Assembly (NCBI RefSeq): GCF_002355375.1
Contig: NZ_AP017312.1
Coordinates: forward strand, 3,641,001 to 3,705,000
Reading direction: 5' to 3'
Length of the DNA stretch: 64,000 nucleotides
From: Aneurinibacillus soli
GTDB taxonomy: Bacteria; Bacillota; Bacilli; Aneurinibacillales; Aneurinibacillaceae
Numbering within the stretch: the stretch's first letter is position 1; every line of letters begins with the position of its first letter. A model generated the notes under the pieces. That model did not search any database. It had not been told where the DNA came from and saw nothing but the letters and a program-made list of their open reading frames with translations. The position numbers and the translations under genes were made by a program. This document shows positions 10,955-20,080 of the stretch, piece after piece.

Positions 10955-13900
10955 CTACCTGGTTTTGACGACTACTAGGCCTTCTCCTGCAATTTTCTCA
11001 ATATTTCTAATTATTTCGCTTGTCACGGACGTTTTATAGTCATCAGAAAGGCGAACCGTACGTTTGGAAGCAGCATAATACAGCAGCACTTCCGCATTGC
11101 CTGGATGCTCGTGGAGCTGATCACGCAGTTCGATCATACGGGACGGTTCAGCTTCCATTTCCGGGGTAATTTTGATAAATATCGTTTGTTTTTCTGTGCC
11201 ATGTGAAGGCATTTGCATTACGACATCTACCAGTTTCGAGATGCGATCCGCAATACATTTTGTTTCATTGCCCTGGTGCTCTACTTTTCCTTCAACAAGC
11301 AGAATCTCTCCTCGCCCCAGCACAGATACAGCATGGTGATACACACCAGGAAATACAACTACCTCCACACGAGAATGCCAATCTTCCATCTGAACAAACG
11401 CCATTGGTTTTCCTTTTTTGGTTGTGATGTGCCGAGTGGAGACCACAATCCCCGCAAGCCGGACTGGCTTCTTACTCGGTATGTCTACGAGTTGATGCAG
11501 CGGGGTAATGCTCGGATGCAAGCATAATTCCCGATATTCATCAAGCGGGTGTCCGGACAGATGAAGGCCAAGCAACTCTTTTTCCTGCTCAAGCATCTCC
11601 TGACGTGTCCATGGCGGAACATCTGGCAGCTCAGAAGGCAGATCGGAAGTCTGTTCGTCTCCCGTGCCAAGAAGGTTCATCTGCTCGCCTGCTTCTACAA
11701 GTCTCCGTCTGCGTGCACTCCATTCAAGTGCCGCATCCAATCCTTCTACTAAGGCCGCACGGTGATGACCCGAAAGACTGTCCAGTGCCCCAGAACGGAT
11801 AAGTGCTTCAAGAACGCGGCGGTTGCACACACGAACATCGAGCCTGCTGCATACATCCACCAGACTAATAAATTGTCCATTCTCACGCTCCGCTAAAATA
11901 TGCCGAATCGCTTGTACGCCCACATTTTTAATTGCGGTTAGTCCGAAACGAATTCCCCCGTTCTCTACCCGAAAGCCGCTTCCGCTTCGATTCACATCCG
12001 GGGGCAGTACAGGAATCGACCGACGCTTGCACTCCTCGATGTATTCAGCCACTTTGTCGGTGTTTCCTTGCGCCATCGTTAGCAGGGCTGCCAGAAACGC
12101 AACCGGGTAATTTACCTTCACATACGCCATCCGGTAGGAAATAAGTGCATACGCTGCGCTATGACTCCGGTTAAAACCATAATCCGCGAACCGGACGATC
12201 AAATCATACAGTTCATGTGCCAGCTCTTCCTCATAGCCGTTCGTGACAGCACCTGCTACGAATGCCGTACGCTGTTCAGCCAGCAACTCTCGCTTCTTCT
12301 TGCTCACCGCCCGACGCAGAAGATCCGCTTCGCCCAGCGTAAATCCGGCGACCGCCGATGCGATCTGCATAATTTGTTCCTGATACAAAATATAGCCGTA
12401 CGTATGCTGCAAGATCGGTTCAAGCACCGGATGCAAATACACAACTGCCCGCTCCCCATGCTTCGTTGCTGCGAAATCAGGAATAAACTCCATCGGCCCC
12501 GGACGGAACAGCGCCAGAACGGCGACAACATCTTCAAATTCAGACGGTTTCACTATACGCAGCGCATGGCGCATGCCAGATGACTCAAGCTGAAAGACAC
12601 CCGCTGTATCTGCCGCAGCCAACATCTCGTATGTACGCGCATCATCAAGCGGAATAGAGGTAAGATCCAGAACGATCCCTTCTTGTTCTTCGATCATCTG
12701 AACCGCCTGTTCAAGGAGCGTTAGATTGCGCAATCCAAGAAAATCCATTTTAAGAAGACCAATGTCTTCAAGCGACTCCATCGCATACTGTGTCAGGGCG
12801 GTTCCGCCATTCCCTTCCTGCAGCGGCACATACCGCGTCAGCGGTTCGCGTGAAATGACAACACCTGCTGCATGCGTAGAGGCGTGACGTGGCAACCCCT
12901 CCAGCGCTTGCGCCCAGGCAAGCAGTTTCTCTACTTGCGAATGCTCATCCATCATGCTGCGAAGTGCTTTTGTTTTTGTAATGGCGGCATCGAGTGTAAT
13001 CCCCGGTTCATTTGGGATCAATTTGGCTACTTTATCTACCGTTGCATTCGGAAGCCCGAGCGCTCGTCCGACATCACGCACTGCTGCCCGTGCCGCCAGC
13101 GTGCCGAATGTGACAATCTGGGCGACCCGATCCGCTCCGTATTTCTCCACAACGTACGCAATCACTTCATCACGCCGATCATAACTAAAATCAACATCAA
13201 TATCCGGCATGCTAATGCGTTCTGGGTTCAGAAATCGCTCAAATAACAACTGGTAGTGCACCGGATCAATGTCTGTAATGCGCAGCACATAGGCAACAAG
13301 ACTCCCCGCTGCTGATCCACGGCCTGGCCCAACGGCAATCCCCTGCTCCCTAGCAAATCTGATAAAATCCCAGACAATCAGGAAGTAGTCTGCAAATCCC
13401 ATGCGATTGATCACACCAAGCTCATACGCAAGCCGCTCCTGCACATGTGCATCAGGTTGTATGCCGTACCGTTCCCGCAACCCTTCCTCACACCGCTCTC
13501 GCAAATAATCGACTGCCTCTACTTCTTTCGGCAATGGAAACTTCGGAAGCACCGTCTCGCCGAGCGGAATCTCCACCTGGCAACGTTCTGCAATGCGTAC
13601 GGTATTCTCAAGCGCCTCGGTTAGAAACACAAACATCTCACTCATTTCCGCTGCGCTTTTCAAATAATACTCCCGTGTCAGATAACGTTCCCGACTATCA
13701 TCTGTCACCGTCTTGCCCTGTCCAATGCACAGCAGTACATCGAATGCCGCTGCATCTTCCGCAGCCACATACCGCACATCATTCGTTGCCACAAGCGGAA
13801 TCCCGGTCATACGACTCAGTTCCGTTAAGCGATAGTTCACGATCTTCTGCTCTTCCAAAAGATGATCTTGAATCTCCAAATAGAAGTTCTCCGGTCCAAA

Positions 13901-14383
13901 CCAATCTTTGTAACGCTGTGCCACTGCAGCCGCTCCCGATGTATCACCTGCTGAGAGCAGCTTGCTAATCAGCCCCCTGCTGCCGCCACTCAGCACAATG
14001 ATCCCCCCTGCGAATTCCACAAGCCGCGACTCTTGAATAGCTGGACTGCGATAGCCGGATAGATGAGCGACTGACAGCAGGCGCATGATAGAACGGTAAC
14101 CTTCCAGCGTTTCAGCCAAAAGTATTAGCTCATGCCCATCTACAGGCTTCATTTCTGCCCCTGGCAGCACCGTAATCTGTACCCCGATAATCGGCTGAAT
14201 GCCCGCTTTACGGCACGCTTTATAAAATGGAATCCCCCCGTACATGACAGATGTGTCCGTGATCGCGAGCGCCGACATCCCTAATTCCTGCGCCCGGCTC
14301 ACAAGACTTTCCACACGGGCCGTACTTTCAAGCAGGCTGTACTCACTATGTACATGCAAGTGGACAAATGTTCCGGTCTGCAT
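10955..14383 (-). CDS. dnaE: DNA polymerase III subunit alpha (DnaE)
   Basis: Replicative polymerase of the C family; in Bacillus DnaE extends RNA primers before PolC takes over. At 1142 residues it fits the DnaE1 type. Domains in order: N-terminal PHP domain (FVHLHVHSEYSLLEST at residues 6-21), C-family palm and fingers with GPGRGSAAGSLVAYVL and the catalytic PDIDVDF around residue 395, FGFNRSHSAAYALISYRMAY-like beta-binding region, helix-hairpin-helix, and an OB fold near residue 980 (KPVRLAGIVVSTRHITTKKGKPMAFVQMED). GGGAGGAG precedes the ATG. It is divergent from ytrH. Confidence 0.97.
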   Translation of the reverse strand: MQTGTFVHLHVHSEYSLLESTARVESLVSRAQELGMSALAITDTSVMYGGIPFYKACRKAGIQPIIGVQITVLPGAEMKPVDGHELILLAETLEGYRSIMRLLSVAHLSGYRSPAIQESRLVEFAGGIIVLSGGSRGLISKLLSAGDTSGAAAVAQRYKDWFGPENFYLEIQDHLLEEQKIVNYRLTELSRMTGIPLVATNDVRYVAAEDAAAFDVLLCIGQGKTVTDDSRERYLTREYYLKSAAEMSEMFVFLTEALENTVRIAERCQVEIPLGETVLPKFPLPKEVEAVDYLRERCEEGLRERYGIQPDAHVQERLAYELGVINRMGFADYFLIVWDFIRFAREQGIAVGPGRGSAAGSLVAYVLRITDIDPVHYQLLFERFLNPERISMPDIDVDFSYDRRDEVIAYVVEKYGADRVAQIVTFGTLAARAAVRDVGRALGLPNATVDKVAKLIPNEPGITLDAAITKTKALRSMMDEHSQVEKLLAWAQALEGLPRHASTHAAGVVISREPLTRYVPLQEGNGGTALTQYAMESLEDIGLLKMDFLGLRNLTLLEQAVQMIEEQEGIVLDLTSIPLDDARTYEMLAAADTAGVFQLESSGMRHALRIVKPSEFEDVVAVLALFRPGPMEFIPDFAATKHGERAVVYLHPVLEPILQHTYGYILYQEQIMQIASAVAGFTLGEADLLRRAVSKKKRELLAEQRTAFVAGAVTNGYEEELAHELYDLIVRFADYGFNRSHSAAYALISYRMAYVKVNYPVAFLAALLTMAQGNTDKVAEYIEECKRRSIPVLPPDVNRSGSGFRVENGGIRFGLTAIKNVGVQAIRHILAERENGQFISLVDVCSRLDVRVCNRRVLEALIRSGALDSLSGHHRAALVEGLDAALEWSARRRRLVEAGEQMNLLGTGDEQTSDLPSELPDVPPWTRQEMLEQEKELLGLHLSGHPLDEYRELCLHPSITPLHQLVDIPSKKPVRLAGIVVSTRHITTKKGKPMAFVQMEDWHSRVEVVVFPGVYHHAVSVLGRGEILLVEGKVEHQGNETKCIADRISKLVDVVMQMPSHGTEKQTIFIKITPEMEAEPSRMIELRDQLHEHPGNAEVLLYYAASKRTVRLSDDYKTSVTSEIIRNIEKIAGEGLVVVKTR

Positions 14384-14501
14384 CGTATCTCCTCCCTGGC
14401 CTATTATTCTGCTTTCTATTATACGCTACACGAAGCATAGAGACAGGCACTCATATTTGTCCTACCCTTCCCATACATATAACAAAAGAGGAGGGGGACG
14501 G

Positions 14502-14846
14502 ATGAATCAAGAGATGATTGCCAGGCTGATCTCCGGTATGGTCATGCATTTTTTTGTGGCATATGGCATTGTACTCGGCGGATCACTCATGGCCGGGATG
14601 GCAGCGGTGCTCACCAGACAGCCACCATTTCAGGAGATTGCCGACTATGCACTCAAGCTCAAGATCTGGGGACTTGTCGGAGCGCTTGGCGGCACATTCG
14701 ATTCGTTCTTGCAGATTGAAAAAGTGTTTGCTGCCGGAAGTATGTCACCTGTTATTCGGCAAATTATTTTTATTCTGAGCGCATTTATGGGAGCAGACAC
14801 ATGCACCCGTATGGTTCGGTGGCTTGTGCATGGCGATGCGTTGTGA
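14502..14846 (+). CDS. ytrH: Sporulation membrane protein YtrH
   Basis: A 114-residue protein with at least two or three hydrophobic segments (about residues 8-35, 48-62 and 82-100). It matches YtrH by size, hydrophobicity and position: divergent from dnaE and followed by ytrI. In B. subtilis ytrH and ytrI are SigE-dependent genes needed for efficient sporulation. The ATG at 14502 has GAGGAGGGGG just upstream. The stop overlaps the start of ytrI. Confidence 0.85.
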   Translation: MNQEMIARLISGMVMHFFVAYGIVLGGSLMAGMAAVLTRQPPFQEIADYALKLKIWGLVGALGGTFDSFLQIEKVFAAGSMSPVIRQIIFILSAFMGADTCTRMVRWLVHGDAL

Positions 14847-15328
14847 GAGTTCCATCAGCCCGTTTGTTTAGCCGTTATATCCAGTTTATTATTTTGTTCC
14901 TATTTGGCGTTCTCGCTGGTATGAGCGCATTTCTCCTATTGCTTGGGAATGAACTAGATACACTGCATCTCAAAACACGTAAGCTAGAAAATCAAAATGT
15001 ATTGTACGCAGAACGGATTACTGAATTAGAAGAAGCCGAACGAAATATGATTCAAAAACAAAAAAATGTCGTAAAAGATATTGTCGTTCATCTATCCGCT
15101 CCCAATGAATTCGTCAAAGCAGATCTTGATAAACGGCTTATGGCTGATTTATTTTTTCTGAAAGGGAAACCATTAGACTATGTTGCCGGTTTTCATGAAG
15201 GCATCATTCGTATGATTACAGAGCGGACATACGCCATCGAAGCGAAAGGATATAAAATCCAGGTAACGACACTTGTTGTCACTCCTACTGTTCACATCTA
15301 CCTAACAGCTCATGAAGAAAAAGGATAG
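14843..15328 (+). CDS. ytrI: Sporulation membrane protein YtrI
   Basis: 161 residues: a basic N-terminus, one transmembrane helix at about residues 10-33 (FIILFLFGVLAGMSAFLLLLG), then a coiled-coil stretch (TLHLKTRKLENQNVLYAERITELEEAERN) and a globular C-terminal domain. This is the layout of YtrI. The GTG at 14843 overlaps the ytrH stop as GTGA, so I chose it over an upstream ATG at 14801 inside ytrH; coupling compensates for a poor ribosome-binding site. YtrI probably sits in the forespore or mother-cell membrane with YtrH (family knowledge). Confidence 0.8.
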   Translation: MRVPSARLFSRYIQFIILFLFGVLAGMSAFLLLLGNELDTLHLKTRKLENQNVLYAERITELEEAERNMIQKQKNVVKDIVVHLSAPNEFVKADLDKRLMADLFFLKGKPLDYVAGFHEGIIRMITERTYAIEAKGYKIQVTTLVVTPTVHIYLTAHEEKG

Positions 15329-15409
15329 TACTCGCAAATGAACAAAATTTTTTGTAAAATAATAAACATCGGGTGCTATACGATCTAAAAATGTGAAGGA
15401 GGAGTTCAT

Positions 15410-15613
15410 ATGATTATCAGCGGTAGAGAAGTGGCTCGCGCTAAAGTCGAAAAATTAAAAAATGGTTTTTCCGCGTTCTCTGAAACACAGGAAGTAACCG
15501 AACTGATAGAACGATACATCAAACAGGAAAATCTTAATGTTCACATAGACAAAACCACACTCGGCTGCTGGTTTATTCCGGCAGACAAAACAAATGAGCA
15601 TACCTCACAGTAA
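15410..15613 (+). CDS. Small conserved-looking hypothetical protein
   Basis: A 67-residue protein, MIISGREVARAKVEKLKNGF, with no membrane segment, one Cys-Trp pair near residue 52 (LGCWFIPADK) and a likely alpha-beta fold. I do not recognise the family. It has a strong AAGGAGGAG ribosome-binding site 6 bases before ATG and a strong terminator 14 bp after its stop, so it looks like a genuine expressed single gene. It lies next to the sporulation genes ytrH-ytrI, but nothing in the sequence proves a sporulation role. Confidence 0.65.
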   Translation: MIISGREVARAKVEKLKNGFSAFSETQEVTELIERYIKQENLNVHIDKTTLGCWFIPADKTNEHTSQ

Positions 15614-15626
15614 CATATATCCTATG

Positions 15627-15657
15627 CGCCGCATCTAACCGGATGCGGCGTTTCTTT
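15627..15657. terminator. Rho-independent terminator
   Basis: CGCCGCATC and GATGCGGCG form a perfect 9-bp GC-rich stem followed by TTTCTTT on the plus strand. It ends the small gene before it and abuts the stop of the convergent epimerase gene. Confidence 0.85.
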
Positions 15658-16759
15658 ACGCATCCGTTATCTCCTCCTCTCCGCTTTGTACAGCCTGAAT
15701 GCCCAGCCCCGGCACGTCTGGCAGTGTCATCATACTTCCTGCATATTCCACTCCGCCCACAATACAGTCATGGCACAGCATAAGGGGAGCGTCAAAATCA
15801 AAACGGGTGACGTTTCGTTTCGCCCCCGCGAAATGCGCCGCTGCGGTCACAGCCAGGCGCGATTCAATCATGCCGCCCATCATGCATTCCATACCGCTTT
15901 CTTCCGCCATCGCATTAATGATCTGTGCCTTATAGATGCCACCTGTTTTCATTAGCTTCAGGTTCAGCATATCTGCCGCACGCATCTGAATAATTTCAAA
16001 TGCTTGCTGTGGTGTAAAAATACTCTCATCCGCCATCACTGGTGTATCAACGGCATCCGTGACTACCTTCATTCCCACAAGATCATACGCCTTTACTGGC
16101 TGCTCCACAATCTCGATATCAAGCCCCATATCTTCCATTTTGCGAATCGAACGGATCGCTTTTTTCACTTCCCAGCCTTGATTAGCATCCAAACGGATTT
16201 TGATGTCCTTCCCGATCCGGCGGCGAACCTCCTTGATCCGCTTCACATCACGCTCAATATCATCCTTGCCGACTTTAATTTTTAATGTCGTAAATCCCTG
16301 GCGCACATACTCTTCTGCATCATCGCCCATTTCGTTTGGCTCATTTACACTTACTGTATAATCTGTATCGATCTGTTTTTTGTGACCACCAAGGAACTGA
16401 TATAGCGGGAGATTGCACCGCTGGGCGATCAAATCGTATAGCGCCATATCCACTGCCGCTTTCGCACTGCTATTGCCCACCATTGTCTGATTCAGTAAAT
16501 GAAATACCCGCTCATACGCAAGCAAACTTTGCCCAATCAGCTGGGGGCGAATGGTATGCATAATGGCAGATTCAATGCTTGCGAGACTATCACCCGTAAT
16601 GACAACAGTCGCCGGTGCTTCGCCAAAGCCTGTGCGTCCACAGTCTGTCTTCACTTGCACAATGATGGATTCTGCGTGAGTGGCTGTACGAAGTGCTGTT
16701 TTGAAAGGTTTTTTCAATGGAACTGACTGACGCCGCATCTGAATATCTGTAAGTATCAT
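15656..16759 (-). CDS. Dipeptide epimerase (L-Ala-D/L-Glu epimerase type)
   Basis: A 367-residue enolase-superfamily enzyme of the muconate lactonizing subgroup. Catalytic pattern in order: TLKIKVG (KxK base), RLDANQGW (first metal Asp), VEQP (second metal Glu), ADES (third metal Asp), LKLMKTGGI (second catalytic Lys), MGGMIESRL. The DFDAPLML tail segment is typical of Ala-Glu epimerases, which recycle peptidoglycan stem peptides in the cytosol. Exact dipeptide specificity cannot be read with certainty. It is a single gene with a GGGGG ribosome-binding site, not next to other ykf-type peptide genes. Confidence 0.85.
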   Translation of the reverse strand: MILTDIQMRRQSVPLKKPFKTALRTATHAESIIVQVKTDCGRTGFGEAPATVVITGDSLASIESAIMHTIRPQLIGQSLLAYERVFHLLNQTMVGNSSAKAAVDMALYDLIAQRCNLPLYQFLGGHKKQIDTDYTVSVNEPNEMGDDAEEYVRQGFTTLKIKVGKDDIERDVKRIKEVRRRIGKDIKIRLDANQGWEVKKAIRSIRKMEDMGLDIEIVEQPVKAYDLVGMKVVTDAVDTPVMADESIFTPQQAFEIIQMRAADMLNLKLMKTGGIYKAQIINAMAEESGMECMMGGMIESRLAVTAAAHFAGAKRNVTRFDFDAPLMLCHDCIVGGVEYAGSMMTLPDVPGLGIQAVQSGEEEITDA

Positions 16760-16905
16760 GGCTTATTCCCCCTTACTGCAGAATGTATATGCCTTGTTGT
16801 TGGAAGATACATCTCATCTCTCGATAATCGCCAGCTGAACTCTGGGGGCTTTTATGATAAAATACTTTTCTTGGGAAATAAAACAATCAGAGGAGATTCC
16901 CTATT

Positions 16906-18129
16906 ATGGAAGCAACTGCAACTTCAAAAAACGAACGCCTATTTTCTCTTGATAGTATCCGTGGATTCGCTCTGCTCGGAATTTTTCTTGTGAACATGCC
17001 CGCTTTTCATTCACCTGATTTTATTCGACAACTATATACACTGCCCGAGCACCTTTCCCCACTTGACCAGGAAATTCGGTTATTCTTTGACCTTTTTATT
17101 CAAACAAAATTTTATACGATCTTCTCATTTTTATTCGGCCTTGGTTTCTATATTTTCATGAATCGTGCCGAACAGCGCGGCAACAACATGTACAAGCTGT
17201 TTTCCCGCCGTCTGTGTATTCTGCTTGTTTTCGGCCTGGCTCATCTTATTTTTCTCTGGTTCGGGGATATTCTTCATCTGTATGCGCTGGTTGGATTTTT
17301 ACTGATATTGTTTTACAAGCGAAGTAATGCAACCATTCTTGGCTGGGCATTCGGTCTATTGATTTTGTATTATGGACTATTCTCACTTCAACTACTTATT
17401 GATCCAGCTTCCCTTCTCGCATCGCAGAAAGCAGGCGCCAAGAAGCTGGTGGAAGCCGTACGGATGTATCAGGATGCCTCCTATACGGAGTGGTTAGCTT
17501 ATCGGATAAACACAGAAGTTCTCTATATTCTGGATGGCGTTCTACTACAGATTCCAGCCATTCTTCCGCTGTTTTTATTTGGCTTGTATGCCGGACGGCG
17601 CAGAATTTTTCAGGAACCGGCCCGCAATCAAACATTTGTGAAACGGGTCTGGGCAGTAAGCTTTCTGCTCAGCGTACCTTTTACGATCTGGGCTGCACTT
17701 GTTCATACGGGTTTCTTCGGTGGCACAACACAGCCGTTCCTACAAGATTTAACCATTAGCCTGAACGGGTTACCCCTTTGCTTCTTTTACATGTCATCAC
17801 TTGTTCTACTGCTGGATAAACAGCGCTGGCAGAAGTGGCTTCGTCCGCTTGGATTCACCGGACAGATGGCACTAACCAACTATTTGATGCAAACCGTTCT
17901 GTCTTTAGCTATCATATTCGGGTTCGGGCTGTTTAACCGCATGAGTCTGACAGCAGGTCTTCTGCTCTGTCTTGTTTTGTATGCTGGAGAAGTCTGGTTC
18001 AGTTCGTTCTGGCTCAGACGTTTTTATTTCGGTCCGGCCGAATGGCTCTGGCGTACGCTGACATACGGGCAGATACAGCCATTCAGGCGTCCGCATGTAA
18101 TAGGGGAAGAAAAAGCGGAGAGGACGTAG
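16906..18129 (+). CDS. DUF418 family membrane protein
   Basis: A 407-residue polytopic membrane protein. It starts with a cytosolic tail and the family hallmark RLFSLDSIRGFALLGIFLVNMPAF, followed by about eight to ten hydrophobic segments. The C-terminal DUF418 region has the conserved GQMALTNYLMQTV around residues 320-335 and the terminal GPAEWLWRTLTYGQ. B. subtilis YrkO and E. coli YeiB are relatives of unknown function. An AGAGGAG ribosome-binding site precedes the ATG. Its end runs close to the left hairpin repeat, which may act on its mRNA 3' end (inference). Confidence 0.88.
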   Translation: MEATATSKNERLFSLDSIRGFALLGIFLVNMPAFHSPDFIRQLYTLPEHLSPLDQEIRLFFDLFIQTKFYTIFSFLFGLGFYIFMNRAEQRGNNMYKLFSRRLCILLVFGLAHLIFLWFGDILHLYALVGFLLILFYKRSNATILGWAFGLLILYYGLFSLQLLIDPASLLASQKAGAKKLVEAVRMYQDASYTEWLAYRINTEVLYILDGVLLQIPAILPLFLFGLYAGRRRIFQEPARNQTFVKRVWAVSFLLSVPFTIWAALVHTGFFGGTTQPFLQDLTISLNGLPLCFFYMSSLVLLLDKQRWQKWLRPLGFTGQMALTNYLMQTVLSLAIIFGFGLFNRMSLTAGLLLCLVLYAGEVWFSSFWLRRFYFGPAEWLWRTLTYGQIQPFRRPHVIGEEKAERT

Positions 18130-18168
18130 CGACTGAGACAGCCTCTGCTTTCTTGGTGGAAGATTTAT

Positions 18169-18400
18169 CCAAAGTGTGGTGGAGGAGTAGGATCGGGCGG
18201 GACCTCGTCACTTCGGTACGCTCGCTAAGGGGTGAGACTGTCCGCTCCAGGTGCCAGACGAACTTGCCCACAAAAGGTGCCCGCGATGTATTTGCAGCGA
18301 AGTATTGTGGGCAAAAGCCCGTTCGCCTGGCGCCTTCCTCTGGGGAGTCACGTACAGGCGTTCCGTTGCCCCGCCCGATCCCACTCCTGACACCGTTTGG
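18169..18400. repeat. Long hairpin repeat, copy 1
   Basis: About 230 bp folding into a nested imperfect palindrome. The outer arms pair 18184-18201 (GGAGTAGGATCGGGCGGG) with 18369-18387, extending outward through CCAAA / TTTGG. The inner arms pair 18249-18273 with 18305-18335 (AGGTGCCAGACGAA with TTCGCCTGGCGCCT, then TTGCCCACAA with TTGTGGGCAA). No convincing gene lies in it. It shares blocks with the reverse complement of copy 2 (CTTCGGTACGCT, CTGTCCGCTCC, GTACAGGCG and a similar apical loop), so the two are inverted copies of one element. Function unknown. Confidence 0.8.
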
Positions 18401-18519
18401 ATGAAAAGCCTCAAGCATAATCAAGAGGCTGAGCTTTGCTATGCAGGAATAAAGGAAGCCGTCTTTCAAAAAAAAGTCAGTTGCGACCCGAGCAAATCCG
18501 TTCTGGCGGTGAGTGGCGA

Positions 18520-18754
18520 AACGTTGTGCGGGGAGCGGGAGAAGGAAGGAGTAAGAGAGCGCCTGTACGCGCTTACTCAGCGGAGGGAGAACGGCGAATG
18601 AGCCTTTGCCCGCAATCCTTCGGTGAATCAACATCGTAGGCTTTTCTTAGCGGGCACGTTCGCCGGGCTCCCGGAGCGGACAGCCATCGCTTCCCTGCAA
18701 GCGTACCGAAGCGAACAGCTCCTTCCTTCTCACGCTCCCTCACCACTACACGTT
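18520..18754. repeat. Long hairpin repeat, copy 2 (inverted)
   Basis: About 235 bp, in inverted orientation to copy 1 with roughly 120 bp between them. The outer arms pair 18531-18551 (GGGAGCGGGAGAAGGAAGGAG) with 18718-18740. The inner arms pair GGGAGAACGGCGAA and TTTGCCCGC with GCGGGCA and TTCGCCGGGCTCCC (about 18585-18612 with 18650-18672). The outer arms differ from those of copy 1 but remain self-complementary, as expected if structure rather than sequence is kept. About 85 bp without a recognised feature separates it from the pirin gene. Confidence 0.8.
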
Positions 18755-18840
18755 GTCGATACCACGAAAAGTCTGTCCTGTTCGCCATGTTCTGACTTGT
18801 GGGACAGCCTTTGTACATAGACTAAAGCGAACCCGTATTC

Positions 18841-19545
18841 TTACGGCAAATCAATCAGCATGAAGTGCGCGTCTGCATTCGCCTCGATTTTCAAGTCTGA
18901 TACCTCGGTAATTCTAGCTGAATCCCGTTTGTTCATTCTAGTTTGCCCATTCAACGTCAATGCCCCTTCTATCACAAACAAAAAGATCCGGCGGTTTGCT
19001 TCTTGTTGAAAGGATACTGTTTGATTGGCTTCTACTTCAGAAAGGTAAAGCGTTAGGTCCTGATGAATAAAAGCGATATTGTCTGACTTGATACGATTCG
19101 AAACAACAGGCAGCAATTTATTTTTCATCGCCGCCTGATCGTACGCCTTTTGCTCATACGAAGGCGTAAGCCCTCTTGCTTCTGGCATAAACCAAAGCTG
19201 CAGGAAATTCACTTCCTCTGTATCAGACGGATTAAATTCAGAGTGAACCACTCCGGTTCCCGCTGTCATCCGTTGAATTTCACCTGGACGAAGCACTTCC
19301 GAACCACCCGTACTATCCTGGTGCTTCAGCTGGCCTTTTAGAACAATGCTTACAATCTCCATGTCACGATGTGGATGGGCTCCGAATCCATTGTCCGGTG
19401 CAACAAAATCATCGTTTAATACCCGAAGTGGCCCGAATTGCAAATTGTTCGGATCATAGTAATCAGCAAATGAAAAACTGTGGGATGTTTGTAACCACCC
19501 ATGATTCGCTGTAAAGCGTGATTCCGCAGGATATATTTGTATCAT
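18841..19545 (-). CDS. Pirin family protein (YhhW-like)
   Basis: A 234-residue bicupin. The N-terminal cupin has the pirin metal-site pattern GAHPHRDMEIVSIVLKG (two His and the Glu) and GTGVVHSEFN (third His), around residues 56-105; the C-terminal cupin lacks an obvious metal site. Relatives such as YhhW have quercetinase activity in vitro, and physiological substrates are unclear. It lies 55 bp after the MarR gene with an MhqR-like operator in the gap, so it is probably induced by quinones or other electrophiles (inference). An AAAGGAGG ribosome-binding site is present. Confidence 0.88.
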   Translation of the reverse strand: MIQIYPAESRFTANHGWLQTSHSFSFADYYDPNNLQFGPLRVLNDDFVAPDNGFGAHPHRDMEIVSIVLKGQLKHQDSTGGSEVLRPGEIQRMTAGTGVVHSEFNPSDTEEVNFLQLWFMPEARGLTPSYEQKAYDQAAMKNKLLPVVSNRIKSDNIAFIHQDLTLYLSEVEANQTVSFQQEANRRIFLFVIEGALTLNGQTRMNKRDSARITEVSDLKIEANADAHFMLIDLP

Positions 19546-19569
19546 AGTATAAAAGCCTCCTTTAATAAT

Positions 19570-19583
19570 TCTCGAATTCGAGA
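19570..19583. promoter_or_regulatory. MhqR-like operator before pirin gene
   Basis: TCTCGAATTCGAGA, a perfect 14-bp palindrome between the MarR and pirin genes, identical to the core of the operator upstream of the MarR gene. A TATAAT lies just upstream on the minus strand (19584-19589 region), so the site would sit directly over the start of a pirin transcript. Confidence 0.8.
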
Positions 19584-19600
19584 TAATTATACAAAAAAAT

Positions 19601-20062
19601 TTAGGTTACATCTTTGGCGTAATACCCAAGCTTCTTCAAAAGCGGAATGATCGTTTCTTTCTCACTCTCATCTAACCCACCGAATATCTCCTGGATCGCT
19701 TTGTGATGCTTCGGAAAAATAGTGCCCATCCACTCTTTTCCCATTTCGGTAATGACAGCATGCGTAACTCGTCTGTCGTCCGGACATGGCTTGCGTTCCA
19801 AAAGTTTCTTATCTTCTAGCTTATCAACCACATACGTAATACTCCCACTTGCCAACAGCACCTTTTTACCAATATGCTGAATCGGCTGATCACCTTTATG
19901 ATACAACAATTCAAGCACCGCGAATTCAGTCGGATTTAAGCCATAGCTTCTCATGTCTTCTGTTACACGATCCATAATGGCTCGATGTGCTCGCGACAGC
20001 ACAATCAGCAACTTCAAGGACAGGTCTGTCCCACTTACTTCGTTTTCCATGCTCATGTACAT
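19601..20062 (-). CDS. MarR family regulator, MhqR-like
   Basis: A 153-residue MarR winged-helix protein: dimerisation helix at the N-terminus (LSLKLLIVLSRAHRAIMDRV), then the DNA-binding part with LNPTEFAVLELLYHKGDQPIQHIGKKVLLASGSITYVVDKLEDKKLLERKPCPDDRRVTHAVIT, about residues 42-110. This resembles B. subtilis MhqR (YkvE), which represses quinone-detoxification genes through a TATCTCGAATTCGAGATA-type site; exactly such sites flank this gene. It carries one Cys in the wing (PCPDDRR). It is autoregulated and controls the pirin gene (inference from sites). Confidence 0.85.
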   Translation of the reverse strand: MYMSMENEVSGTDLSLKLLIVLSRAHRAIMDRVTEDMRSYGLNPTEFAVLELLYHKGDQPIQHIGKKVLLASGSITYVVDKLEDKKLLERKPCPDDRRVTHAVITEMGKEWMGTIFPKHHKAIQEIFGGLDESEKETIIPLLKKLGYYAKDVT

Positions 20063-20080
20063 TTCAATCCTTCATTCAAT

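Noticed and set aside
18042..18634. Open frames of 120-183 codons on both strands across the hairpin repeat region
   Set aside because: They cross the long inverted repeats, lack ribosome-binding sites and recognisable domains, and the palindromic structure explains the open frames better than coding does.
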